A DNA stretch of 64,000 nucleotides, from positions 1,302,001 through 1,366,000 of the forward strand of contig NZ_JAPKNJ010000001.1 in the NCBI RefSeq assembly GCF_026343945.1, in the 5' to 3' direction. The notes beneath the pieces were generated by a model that saw only the letters and a list, made by a program, of their open reading frames with translations, did not search any database and was not told the origin of the DNA. Both the position numbers and the translations under genes were made by a program. Origin of the DNA: Kaistia algarum (lineage in GTDB: Bacteria; Pseudomonadota; Alphaproteobacteria; Rhizobiales; Kaistiaceae). Below are positions 7,987-16,313 of the stretch, one piece after another. How positions within the stretch are numbered: position 1 is the stretch's first letter; each line of letters opens with the position of its first letter.

Positions 7987-8976
7987 TTACTGCCGCAGCG
8001 TATGAGCCTCGAACTCGGCCCAGGCGGCGTCCGGAATGCTTTCGCCGAGCAGATCGAGATTGCGCTCCAGGCTCGACGGCTTCGCCGTCCCGATCAGAAC
8101 CGAAGCGACACTCTCGCTCTTCAGCGGGAATTCCATCGCGGCAGCCCCGAGCGAGACGCCGTATTTCTGCGCCACGGCCTCAAGGCCACGCACATGCTCA
8201 AGTACCGTTTCGGAGGCCGGCTCATAATTGAACGGCGCGCCGGGCTTGGCCCCCATGGCGAGAATCCCGGAGTTGAACACGCCGCCCACGATCAGCGACG
8301 TACCGGTCTCGGCGCAGCGGGCCAGCAATTCCTTCTCGGCAGTACGGTCGAGCAGCGTATAGCGGCCGGCAAGCAGGATGCAGTCGATCGGCGTGCGCGC
8401 CATCGTCTCCAGGCAGACTTCGACTTCGTTGACGCCGAGACCTACGGCGCGGATGACGCCGGCGCTCTTCAATTCGTCGAGCGCCTTCATGCCGCCATCC
8501 ATCAGATCGCGGAAATGACGGGCATTGCCTTCGACGCCATGCTCCAGCACGCCGATATCATGAACGAAGACGATCTCGACCTTGTTGAGCCCGAGACGCG
8601 CCAGGCTGAACTCGAGCGAGCGCATGACGCCGTCGTAAGAATAGTCGTAGTCGGCGCGGAAAGGCAGCGGATCGACGAAACCGTAATCGGGGACCTCGTT
8701 CGCGGGCACCGGCTTGAGCAGGCGTCCGACCTTGGTCGAAACGACATAGGAGCCCGCCGGCTTGTGCTGCAGGAAGTCGCCGAGACGGCGCTCCGACAGG
8801 CCGTGGCCATAGCGTGGCGCCGTATCGAAATAGCGGATGCCCGCGTCCCAGGCCAATGCCAGCGTCGCTTCCGCGTCCTCGCGCGCGACCGCGCGATAGA
8901 GATTGCCGATTCCGGCGCAGCCGAAGGAGATCGTGGTGACGCCAAGTCCCGTGTGGCCGATCTTGCGTGTCTGCAT
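7987..8976 (-). CDS. Aldo/keto reductase (D-threo-aldose / L-fucose dehydrogenase type)
   Basis: 329 residues starting at ATG 8976, with GGGAAG about 9 bases upstream. The AKR catalytic tetrad can be placed: Asp51 and Tyr56 in YFDTAPRYGHG, Lys82 in VSTKVG, His139 in VFVHDIG. The GLSERRLG segment after the Tyr and overall length match the bacterial aldose 1-dehydrogenase/pyridoxal dehydrogenase branch, which oxidises L-fucose, L-galactose or D-arabinose. It is a single-gene unit, convergent with the sugar operon and divergent from the CUT2 operon at 9243, so its partner pathway is uncertain. Confidence 0.8.
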   Translation of the reverse strand: MQTRKIGHTGLGVTTISFGCAGIGNLYRAVAREDAEATLALAWDAGIRYFDTAPRYGHGLSERRLGDFLQHKPAGSYVVSTKVGRLLKPVPANEVPDYGFVDPLPFRADYDYSYDGVMRSLEFSLARLGLNKVEIVFVHDIGVLEHGVEGNARHFRDLMDGGMKALDELKSAGVIRAVGLGVNEVEVCLETMARTPIDCILLAGRYTLLDRTAEKELLARCAETGTSLIVGGVFNSGILAMGAKPGAPFNYEPASETVLEHVRGLEAVAQKYGVSLGAAAMEFPLKSESVASVLIGTAKPSSLERNLDLLGESIPDAAWAEFEAHTLRQ

Positions 8977-9088
8977 AGTCTCAAGCTTCCCGATGATAAC
9001 GCCCGCGGCCAACCTGCCGCTCCTCGCCCGTCGCGGCCGCCCGACCGGAAGTCGTTCCCGACACCCGACCCAACGGGTTAGAACATTC

Positions 9089-9104
9089 GACCTGAAATCA
9101 GGTC
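9089..9104. promoter_or_regulatory. Perfect palindrome, candidate operator
   Basis: GACCTGA at 9089-9095 and TCAGGTC at 9098-9104 are perfect arms around AA. The site lies in the 266-base space between the divergent aldo/keto reductase and the CUT2 binding-protein gene, 139 bases before the latter. A dimeric repressor site is inferred; no cognate regulator is encoded nearby. Confidence 0.45.
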
Positions 9105-9242
9105 TACTCTGGAACGAAATTCCTTATGCAATGGCTCGCGGCTGGATAGTTTCGAACACCTCGGACAACCTCATAGGCGAAGGCGCCCAAGCACCGCGGC
9201 TCTATGCGCCAGCCTGCTGCGCTCCGCAAGAAGGACAAGATA

Positions 9243-10283
9243 ATGAAGCGAACCTTTATCCAGCTCGCCCTCGCAGCGGGCCTTGCTGCGCTGGCCACGA
9301 GCGTATCCGCGGCGGGCATTGCCGGAGCGCCCGCGCCCTTCGACAAGGGTGGCGTCAAGATCGCCGTCATCAGCTTTCTCGGCTCGGGCGACTGGCTCCA
9401 GGCCTTCGAGGCCGGCGTGAAGCGTCAGGCCGACGCCCTCGGCATCGACGCCAATATTTCGCAAGCCCGCAACGACATCAACCAGGAACGCGAACTGATC
9501 CAGCAGGCGATCAATCTCGGCGTCCAGGGCATCATCATCAATAACGGCCAGCCCGAAGCGATCAAGGACGTGGCGCAGGCAGCGCTCGACGCCGGCATCC
9601 CGGTCGTCGCCTACGACACCAATCTCGACAATCCCAAGATCCCACAGGTCGAGCAGTCCGATGCCGACATGGCACGGCTCGTCCTCGATCAGGCGGTGAA
9701 GGACCAGGGCGAGGCCTTTGATGGCGGCGTCGTCTATGTCGCCGGCTTCGCGCCTCTCGATCGCCGCTATGCCGTCTGGAAGGACTTCGGCAAGAAGTAT
9801 CCGGGCATCAAGGAAGCCGCGACCTGGGGCGTCGTCAACGACACGGTCGCGGCCTCCGTCGCCGACCAGACCAAGGCAGTGCTGCGCGCCAATCCCAGCA
9901 TTTCGGTCGTGTTCACGCCCTGGGACGAGTTCGCGCGCGGCGTAAAGCTCGCGATCGACGAACTGGGCGTCGCCGACAAGGTCAAGATCTACGGCGTCGA
10001 TATCTCGACCTCGGACATCCAGGCGATCATCGAGCCGGGCAGCCCCTGGGTCGCGACCGCGGCCACGAATCCCGCCGTCGTCGGCGAGGCTTCCGTTCGC
10101 GCGCTGGCCCAGCTCATCGCGGGTCAGGATCCAGGCCACAGCGTGGTGATCCAGCCGGCGCTGGTCACGCAGAAGGACCTCCTCGACAACAACATCAAGA
10201 CGATCGAGGAACTGCAGGCGAAGTTCCCGGCCTTCCAGGACAGCGACGCTGCCAAGGCGCCGTGGATTCCGGAAGCGAAGTAA
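9243..10283 (+). CDS. CUT2-type periplasmic sugar-binding protein
   Basis: 346 residues with an RTFIQLALAAG signal peptide cut near VSAAG. The rest is a type I periplasmic binding fold of the RbsB class: GDWLQAFEAGVKRQADALGI, INLGVQGIIINNGQPE, GIPVVAYDTNLDN and VVFTPWDEFARGVKLAIDE. ATG 9243 is preceded by AAGGA; the longer open frame to 9204 has no signal peptide logic. It heads the operon with an LVIVD protein, ATPase and permease, and is a close paralogue of the protein at 16314-17357, sharing the mature N-terminus GIAGAPAPFDKGGVK. Given the neighbouring mtn genes a ribose-like thio-sugar or nucleoside is a reasonable but untested ligand. Confidence 0.85.
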   Translation: MKRTFIQLALAAGLAALATSVSAAGIAGAPAPFDKGGVKIAVISFLGSGDWLQAFEAGVKRQADALGIDANISQARNDINQERELIQQAINLGVQGIIINNGQPEAIKDVAQAALDAGIPVVAYDTNLDNPKIPQVEQSDADMARLVLDQAVKDQGEAFDGGVVYVAGFAPLDRRYAVWKDFGKKYPGIKEAATWGVVNDTVAASVADQTKAVLRANPSISVVFTPWDEFARGVKLAIDELGVADKVKIYGVDISTSDIQAIIEPGSPWVATAATNPAVVGEASVRALAQLIAGQDPGHSVVIQPALVTQKDLLDNNIKTIEELQAKFPAFQDSDAAKAPWIPEAK

Positions 10284-10316
10284 GGCAAGACGACCAGCAC
10301 CAAAACCCGCAAGGCG

Positions 10317-10399
10317 GTCATCCCCGGGCTAGACCCGGGGATCCAGCATTTTCGGGCCGCCGCGGAAGGCTGGGTTGCCGGGTCGAGCCCGGCAATGAC
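10317..10399. repeat. Compound palindromic repeat (rhizobial REP/RPE type)
   Basis: Two hairpins in tandem: 10321-10328 with 10334-10341 (TCCCCGGG arms) and 10375-10382 with 10388-10395 (TTGCCGGG arms), bordered by GTCAT and ATGAC. This arrangement is typical of dispersed intergenic palindromes in Hyphomicrobiales. It sits between the binding-protein gene and the rest of its operon. Confidence 0.75.
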
Positions 10400-10437
10400 A
10401 GAGAATGCAACACCGCCGAGAAGCCTCAGAGACCTCC

Positions 10438-11691
10438 ATGACCCTGCCCGCTCCCGACTTCGCCCGCAACATGCGCCTGATCGGCCATTCCGATCAGGGC
10501 GGACGGCCGGATGCGCTCCAGGTCATGGTGCATCGAGGCTACGCCTATGTCGCGCACCCGTGGTCGCAGGGCTTCTCGATCATCGACGTGCGCGATCCGA
10601 AGAACCCCGGCGAGACGGTGTTCGTGCCGGCGCCGCCCAACACCTGGAACATCCATCTCCAGACGCATGACGACCTGCTCCTCGTCATCCATGCGCGCGA
10701 CCTCTTCGCCGATGCCGCCTTCGCGGTGGACGAGAAGGTCTATTATACGAAGTCCGTCGGCGAGACCGTCGGCACGGCCGCGGGCGGCCGGGCTGCGCGC
10801 AACTGGTCGGCCGGCGTCGCGATCTACGATATCGCCAACCCCACGACGCCGCGCCGGATCGGCTTCTTCCCCGTCGAAGGCGTCGGCGTCCATCGCATCT
10901 GGTATGTCGGCGGGCGCTACGCCTATGTCTCGGCGCTGATCGACGGCTATAGCGACTATATCTTTCTCATCATCGACCTCGCCGACCCGACAAAGCCAGT
11001 CGAGGCGGGACGCTGGTGGATCCCCGGCATGCATCTGGCCGGCGGCGAGACGGCGAACTGGCCGGACGGCCGGCGCTATGCGCTGCACCACGCGCTGGTC
11101 GAGGGCGACACGGCCTATGCCTGCTGGCGCGACGGCGGTCTGACGATCCTCGATATCAAGGACCGCACGGCGCCGAAGCTCGTCACGCACCGCAACTGGT
11201 CGCCGCCCTATGGCGGCGGCACGCATTCGGCCCTGCCGCTGCCCAAACGCGATCTTCTGGTCGTTGCCGACGAAGCGGTGCTCGATAATGAAGAGGACGG
11301 GCGCAAGCTCACCTGGATCTTCGACATCCGCGAGCCGTCCAACCCGGTCTCGATCGCGACGCTGCCAGTTCCCGGCGAGGCCGACTACGCCGCGAAGGGT
11401 GGCCATTTCGGCCCGCATAATCTGCATGAAAACCGGCCGGGCAGCTTCCAGTCCGACACGCTGATCTTCGCGACCTGGCAAAATGCTGGCGTGCGCGCCT
11501 TCGACATCTCCGATCCCTACCGGCCAAAGGAGACCGGGGCGCTGGTTCCCGCCGGTCCGGCGCGCATGGTCGACAGGCGGCAGGGGCGCCCGCCCGTGAT
11601 CCAGTCCGCCGATCTCTTCGTCGACGCCAACGGCATTATCTATTCGACAGATTACAATGCGGGGCTGTCGATCATCGAATATGGCGGCTAA
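10438..11691 (+). CDS. LVIVD-repeat beta-propeller protein of unknown function
   Basis: 417 residues without a signal peptide, so probably cytoplasmic. Repeated blade-like units such as YAYVAHPWSQGFSIIDVRDP, AGVAIYDIANPTTPRRIG, YIFLIIDLADPTKPVE, GGLTILDIKDRTAPKLV and AGVRAFDISDPYRPKE mark an LVIVD beta-propeller of about six or seven blades. Conserved-looking His clusters (ALHHALVEG, GTHSALPLP, GGHFGPHNLHE) could be a metal site; that is inference. The gene lies inside a CUT2 transport operon between binding protein and ATPase, so a lactonase-, isomerase- or regulator-like role on the imported compound is possible, but no function can be assigned. Confidence 0.7.
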   Translation: MTLPAPDFARNMRLIGHSDQGGRPDALQVMVHRGYAYVAHPWSQGFSIIDVRDPKNPGETVFVPAPPNTWNIHLQTHDDLLLVIHARDLFADAAFAVDEKVYYTKSVGETVGTAAGGRAARNWSAGVAIYDIANPTTPRRIGFFPVEGVGVHRIWYVGGRYAYVSALIDGYSDYIFLIIDLADPTKPVEAGRWWIPGMHLAGGETANWPDGRRYALHHALVEGDTAYACWRDGGLTILDIKDRTAPKLVTHRNWSPPYGGGTHSALPLPKRDLLVVADEAVLDNEEDGRKLTWIFDIREPSNPVSIATLPVPGEADYAAKGGHFGPHNLHENRPGSFQSDTLIFATWQNAGVRAFDISDPYRPKETGALVPAGPARMVDRRQGRPPVIQSADLFVDANGIIYSTDYNAGLSIIEYGG

Positions 11692-11748
11692 GAGAAGCCG
11701 CGCGGCCATCGCCGCCGATAGAAAGACACTGCGGAAACCGATACGGCC

Positions 11749-13278
11749 TTGACCACACCATCCTCTCCCGTCGCGATATCCGTCTCCGGCATCGAGAAAT
11801 CCTTTGGTCCGACGCGGGCGCTCGCCGGCGCGGATCTTTCCGTTGCCGCCGGTGAGATTGTGGCGCTCATGGGGGCGAATGGCGCCGGCAAGTCGACGCT
11901 GGTCAAGATCATCTCCGGAACCTACCTGCCCGATGCCGGAACCGTGACGCTGGCCGGGCGGACCGTCGCCTTCGCCTCGCCGCGCGAGGCCAAGGCGGCC
12001 GGGGTCGCGACCGTGCACCAGGCGACGGACCAGGCCGGCGCCGCCGGGCTCACGGTTGCCGAGAATCTGCTGCTGGACGAACTCTGCGGCTCTGGCTCGC
12101 TATTCGTCTCCGGCCGTTCGATCAAGCGCCGCGCGGCCGAGATTGCCGGCCTCATCGATCTTCACCTGCCGATGGACCGCGACTTCCTCGATCTACGGCC
12201 TGCCGAACGCCAGCTCATCGCCATCGCGCGCGCCGTCGCCGCCAAGGCCTCGGTCCTGATCCTCGACGAGCCGACCTCCAGCCTTTCCACGGAGGAGGCA
12301 GAGCGGCTGTTTGCCCTCTTGAGAAGGCTACGAGCGCAAGGCATGGCGATCCTCTATATCTCGCACCGGCTGGGCGATCTGGCGGCCATCGCGGATCGCG
12401 CCGTTGTGCTACGTGGCGGCCGCATCGTCGGCGCCTTTCCGCGGCCCATCGACCTCGCCGCTGCCGTCGCCGCCATGATCGGCCGTCCGCTCGAGGCTGC
12501 CGCCCATAGCGGGGAACCATCCTCTGCCCCGATCCTCGCATCGCTTCGAGGGGCGCAGCTCATTCCAGGTGCGCTGCCCTTCGATCTAGACCTGCGCTCC
12601 GGCGAGGTGGTGGCGATCACGGGAACGCTGGGTTCGGGCAAGAGCCGCCTGCTCCGCGTCCTTTTCGGACTCGAAAGCCTCGCCGCCGGCAGCGTCACGA
12701 TTGACGGGAAGGACTGGGTTTCGAGCGGACCGGGACATTCGATCGCGAGCGGCGTCTTCATGGTCGCTGAGGATCGCTGGCAGTCTTCGCTGCTGCCGCC
12801 CGAAACGCCCGGCGCCTCGATTGCCGGCACGATCGCGCTGCCGCATCTGCCGCGCTGGTTCCCGGCCGGAATTCTCAACGCGACGCGCGAACGCCTTGCC
12901 GCGACCGAGGCCATCCGCCGCCTCGGCATCAAGGCGCGCGGCCCCGACGATACGCTCGACCAGCTCTCGGGCGGCAACCAGCAGAAGGTCGTGCTCGCCA
13001 GATGGCAGGCGGCGCCGTGCCGTCTGCTGTTGCTCGACGAGCCCTTCCAGGGCGTCGATGTCGGCGCCCGTGAGGACCTGATCGCGGCGATCCGCGGCAG
13101 TCAGGCCGGCTCCGCAACCCTGATTGCGACCTCCGACACCGAAGAAGCGCTGGAGGTTGCCGATCGCATCCTCGTCATGCGCGATCACACCCTTATCGCG
13201 GCCGATGGCAGCCAAGGCTCGCTGGCAGCCGTCATTGGCGGCGTCGAAAGCGCCGAGACCGGAAAGATCCGTCCATGA
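11749..13278 (+). CDS. CUT2 sugar ABC transporter ATP-binding protein (two domains)
   Basis: 509 residues with two fused ATPase domains as in RbsA/MglA. Domain 1: Walker A GANGAGKST (residues 42-50), degenerate signature LRPAERQ, Walker B VLILDEPTSSLS. Domain 2: degenerate Walker A GTLGSGKS, good signature LSGGNQQK and Walker B LLLLDEPFQGVD. The start is a TTG at 11749; a stop lies in frame at 11719 and no ATG or GTG occurs between, so TTG is the only start upstream of the Walker A motif. It overlaps the permease gene by ATGA. It energises uptake together with the permease at 13275. Confidence 0.88.
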   Translation: MTTPSSPVAISVSGIEKSFGPTRALAGADLSVAAGEIVALMGANGAGKSTLVKIISGTYLPDAGTVTLAGRTVAFASPREAKAAGVATVHQATDQAGAAGLTVAENLLLDELCGSGSLFVSGRSIKRRAAEIAGLIDLHLPMDRDFLDLRPAERQLIAIARAVAAKASVLILDEPTSSLSTEEAERLFALLRRLRAQGMAILYISHRLGDLAAIADRAVVLRGGRIVGAFPRPIDLAAAVAAMIGRPLEAAAHSGEPSSAPILASLRGAQLIPGALPFDLDLRSGEVVAITGTLGSGKSRLLRVLFGLESLAAGSVTIDGKDWVSSGPGHSIASGVFMVAEDRWQSSLLPPETPGASIAGTIALPHLPRWFPAGILNATRERLAATEAIRRLGIKARGPDDTLDQLSGGNQQKVVLARWQAAPCRLLLLDEPFQGVDVGAREDLIAAIRGSQAGSATLIATSDTEEALEVADRILVMRDHTLIAADGSQGSLAAVIGGVESAETGKIRP

Positions 13279-14294
13279 GTGCATCCGCCAACCCGACGCC
13301 GCAGCGGCCGGCTTCCAGCTTCGCCGAGATCGCGCGACGCTATGCGCTGTTCGTGCTGCTCGCCCTGATGCTGGTCGGCTTCTGGCGAGCCCAGCCGGCC
13401 TTCATCAATTCGGCCAATCTGTTTTCGATCCTGCAGGCGGTCTCCGTCGTCGCCATCCTTGGCGTCGGTGTCTCGATTACCATGTCCGCCGGCGGCTTCG
13501 ATCTTTCCGTCGGCAGCATCGCCGCGTCATCCGTGATGGCCGCGAGCTATGCCATGGTCGTGCTGCAGATGAACGCGACCGAGACGTTCCTGCTGGTGCT
13601 GGCCATGGGCGCACTGATCGGCCTCGCCAACGGTCTGCTTATCGTCAAGGTCGGCGTGCCGGACCTGCTTGCGACGCTGGCAACGATGTTCCTGCTGGCC
13701 GGCCTTCAGCTCATCCCGACCGGCGGCCGCTCGATTACAGCCGGCATGGCGCTGCCGGACGGCTCGACGGCCAAGGGCGCCTATGACCCCGCCTTTCTCA
13801 TCCTCGGCCGCTCGCGCCTTTTCGACGTGGTGCCGTTGCCGGTGGTCGTCATGGCGGTCGTCGCCGTGCTCGCCTGGTTCCTGATGGAGCGGACGCGCTT
13901 CGGGCGCGTCTTCTATGCGATCGGCGGCAATGAGACGGCAGCCCATCTCGCTGGCGCGCCGACCAAGGCCTATCGCCTCTGGGCCTACATCATCTCCGGC
14001 ACGCTGGCCTCACTCGGCGGTTTGATCATCGCCTCGCGAGTTGGCCGCGGCGACGTCTCGGCAGGCAATTCACTGCTGCTCGACGCCGTCGCAGCCTCGC
14101 TGATCGGCTTCGCCGTGCTCGACAAGCGCCGCCCGCATGTCCTCGGCACCGTACTCGGCGCGATCTTCGTCGGCGTGCTGCTGAACGGCCTCACCATGCT
14201 CAACGCGCCCTATTACACGCAGGACTTCGTCAAGGGCGCCGTGCTGGTCGGCGCGCTGGCGCTGACATTTGGATTGGGGAAAAGGAAGCGGTGA
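13275..14294 (+). CDS. CUT2 sugar ABC transporter permease (RbsC-like)
   Basis: 339 residues, about eight to ten hydrophobic helices. Family landmarks are ILGVGVSITMSAGGFDLSVGS, the stretch following GLANGLLIVKVGVPDLLATL and the cytoplasmic AIGGNETAAHLAGAPTKAYR, which corresponds to the conserved GGN.AARLSGI segment of ribose-type permeases. Four-base ATGA overlap with the ATPase gene shows translational coupling. The operon ends here; the next gene (vapC) is convergent and begins directly after the stop, without a visible terminator between. Confidence 0.87.
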   Translation: MSASANPTPQRPASSFAEIARRYALFVLLALMLVGFWRAQPAFINSANLFSILQAVSVVAILGVGVSITMSAGGFDLSVGSIAASSVMAASYAMVVLQMNATETFLLVLAMGALIGLANGLLIVKVGVPDLLATLATMFLLAGLQLIPTGGRSITAGMALPDGSTAKGAYDPAFLILGRSRLFDVVPLPVVVMAVVAVLAWFLMERTRFGRVFYAIGGNETAAHLAGAPTKAYRLWAYIISGTLASLGGLIIASRVGRGDVSAGNSLLLDAVAASLIGFAVLDKRRPHVLGTVLGAIFVGVLLNGLTMLNAPYYTQDFVKGAVLVGALALTFGLGKRKR

Positions 14295-14684
14295 TCAGTC
14301 CCAGATGCGTTCGACATCGAAAAGATCGAGCGCCGGATCGGCGGACAGGATAGGTAGTCCGTTCGACTGACTTTGCGCCGCCAGCAAGCGATCAAAGGGG
14401 TCGCGATGGCTGAGGGGAAGCAGCCCGGCTGCCTGAGCATCGCGGAGAGTGATAGCGAGGGAAAGAAGTCCTGCGGACCGGCATTGCGCTTCGAAAGCCG
14501 TGGCAAGCTCGCCGACTTCAGGCCATTTTCCGATGTTGAACTTCAGAGCGATCTCATACGCCGATACCGGACTGACGAAAATGTCGTTCTCGTCGCCTGC
14601 GATCGCGTCGATCACGCGCTGCGGAAGCCGCACTCGGTCATTGAATAGCCAGACAAGCGTGTGGGTGTCCGCAAGATAGTTCAA
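14295..14684 (-). CDS. vapC: VapC-type PIN-domain ribonuclease toxin
   Basis: 129 residues. PIN-domain acidic residues are in place: LADTHTLVWLF (first Asp), SAYEIALKF (Glu), HRDPFDRLLAAQ (Asp pair) and LSADP. This matches VapC toxins, which cleave RNA with Mg2+ and are neutralised by the adjacent antitoxin. I chose the TTG at 14684, giving the family start MNYLADTH; it overlaps the antitoxin stop as TTGA. A TTG four codons earlier is also open. The module is wedged between a transport operon and mtnK. Confidence 0.85.
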   Translation of the reverse strand: MNYLADTHTLVWLFNDRVRLPQRVIDAIAGDENDIFVSPVSAYEIALKFNIGKWPEVGELATAFEAQCRSAGLLSLAITLRDAQAAGLLPLSHRDPFDRLLAAQSQSNGLPILSADPALDLFDVERIWD

Positions 14685-14899
14685 TCGCCATACCAACGAT
14701 CGAGTTCTTCAGGGTCGAGCGGCGCCAGCGCCCGCTCAAGGGAAAGATCGATCTTTCCCTTGAGGGATCCGAAAGCCTTGCGCCGCAAGGCCGCCCTTTC
14801 CCGCCGCGCCTGAGGGTCATCGTCCGAGGGAAGCCCCGGCCATTCATGGGGCGCACTCGTTCCGGAAGGCTTGTGGTTCATCGCTGCGCCGATCTTCAT
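14681..14899 (-). CDS. vapB: VapB-like antitoxin
   Basis: 72 residues, strongly charged, immediately upstream of vapC with a four-base overlap. The C-terminal half, with RRKAFGSLKGKIDLSLERA and APLDPEELDRWYG, resembles DUF2281-type antitoxin tails in which a FGSxKGKI segment binds the toxin. ATG 14881 (MNHKPSG) is an alternative start. Identification rests mostly on pairing and size. Confidence 0.65.
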   Translation of the reverse strand: MKIGAAMNHKPSGTSAPHEWPGLPSDDDPQARRERAALRRKAFGSLKGKIDLSLERALAPLDPEELDRWYGD

Positions 14900-14947
14900 C
14901 GAAGCCTATCTCGTCTTCTCCGATCATATAGGCTTCGATCAGCCAGC

Positions 14948-16207
14948 TCAAACCGCCCGCGCCGCCGCAACGATATCCTCTGCCGTCCGGAAGCTTGCCG
15001 GCTCCAGCAGAAACTGCCGCGCCAGGCGGATCGATTTCGTCTCAAGCGGTGCGCGCTTGGCCGGGTCGGCGATCGTTTCGAAATCGGCGTTATGGGCGAA
15101 GCCGAGGATTCGGCGGATGGTCTTGACGCCGGCGTAGGCGACGGCGTCGGCAAAGACGCGGTCCAGGAACTTCGTGCGCGCCGCATCCAGCGCGGCGGCA
15201 TCGCCGGCGCCGAACATCGCCGGAGGATAGGCATCGCCGCGAGCCTTCGTCTCCCAGAGCGAGCGGAAGCGCGTGGCGAAGGCATTCCAGAAGACCGGCA
15301 CCTGGTCCAGCACCCAGTCCGCCTGCTCGCGCCGATCGTCAGCAGCCGTTGCATGGCCGGGTTGGGCAAAGAAGTTCATCACCAGATTGGCAAGAAAAGC
15401 GCCGACGTCAAAGCCGATCGGGCCGAGGATGGCGAATTCCGGATCCATGACGCGGGTATCCGTCTCGGTGACCATGACCGAGCCGGTGTGGAGGTCGCCG
15501 TGGATGAGCGCCTGCCCTTCCGTCAGGAAGCGCCAGCCCCAGTCGGCGACCGTTGTCTTGAGCGCGGAATCGGCGCGGAATTCGCGGGCGAGATCGTCCA
15601 GCGCTGGGCTCGTCCAGCGGTTTCGCGGCGAATTGCCGAGCGGATCCGTGAAGACCACCTCGGCGGTGATGCGCAGCAGCGAGGTATTCCGGGCAAAGAC
15701 CGAGGACCATTCGGCCTTTTCCTCGATGGTGGCGCCGAGGTCCGACGTCGCGAAGATGGCGCGCGCGGCATAGTCGCCGACATCGGCGGCAACCTTGGGA
15801 TAGCGCCTGCCCTCGATCAAGCCACGCCGAAGGATGATATGCGGCGAGAGCTTTTCCATGACGATGGCGTAGAGCGCCGGCTCGTAATGATAGAATCGCG
15901 GTGTCAGCCCTTCGACGGAAGACGCGACGGCGCGGTAGTAGGCCTGCTCGAAGAACGCGCGATCGAGCGGCAGCGGCCAGCTTTCGCCCGCGGCGCGCAC
16001 ATAAGGCAGCGCCTGTTTCAGACAGACCGAGCCCTCGGGACCATCGATGAGAAAGACAAGGTTGAGGTTGCCGTCGCCGACTTCGACGACACGCCAGTCC
16101 GCCGGCTTGCCGCCAAGACGCGTGCGGATATCCGGGAGGCTATCCAGGAAAGCGCAGACGGAATCCTCGTTGAACGAATAGTAGCCGGGCGGCGTATCGA
16201 GGGGCAT
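14948..16207 (-). CDS. mtnK: S-methyl-5-thioribose kinase
   Basis: 419 residues, the normal MtnK length. EVGDGNLNLVFLID is the nucleotide-binding GDGNLN loop of MTR kinases, ALIHGDLHTGSVMV contains the catalytic Asp of the kinase-like fold, and VMDPEFAILGPIGFDVG the metal-binding DPE motif. It phosphorylates 5-methylthioribose to the 1-phosphate in methionine salvage. The ATG at 16207 gives the usual N-terminus; the frame is open further to 16300 across a terminator and is not believed. mtnA is not adjacent. The related 5-deoxyribose kinase of the DHAP shunt is an alternative, but mtnB-mtnD nearby favour methylthioribose. Confidence 0.85.
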   Translation of the reverse strand: MPLDTPPGYYSFNEDSVCAFLDSLPDIRTRLGGKPADWRVVEVGDGNLNLVFLIDGPEGSVCLKQALPYVRAAGESWPLPLDRAFFEQAYYRAVASSVEGLTPRFYHYEPALYAIVMEKLSPHIILRRGLIEGRRYPKVAADVGDYAARAIFATSDLGATIEEKAEWSSVFARNTSLLRITAEVVFTDPLGNSPRNRWTSPALDDLAREFRADSALKTTVADWGWRFLTEGQALIHGDLHTGSVMVTETDTRVMDPEFAILGPIGFDVGAFLANLVMNFFAQPGHATAADDRREQADWVLDQVPVFWNAFATRFRSLWETKARGDAYPPAMFGAGDAAALDAARTKFLDRVFADAVAYAGVKTIRRILGFAHNADFETIADPAKRAPLETKSIRLARQFLLEPASFRTAEDIVAAARAV

Positions 16208-16263
16208 GACGGACTCGCGGCGTTTCAAGCTTCTCATGGGGCGTTGGCCTAACCCCATACGAC

Positions 16264-16297
16264 AAAAGCCCCTCCCCGACCAACGGGGAGGGGCTTT
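16264..16297 (-). terminator. Rho-independent terminator after the second binding-protein gene
   Basis: AAAGCCCCTCCCCG at 16264-16277 pairs with 16284-16297 (14 bp), 17 bases beyond the stop of the minus-strand gene at 16314, with a short T-run on that strand. It separates this gene from mtnK, which must then be read through or have its own promoter. Confidence 0.8.
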
Positions 16298-16313
16298 CAA
16301 TAGTAGTCGTGGT

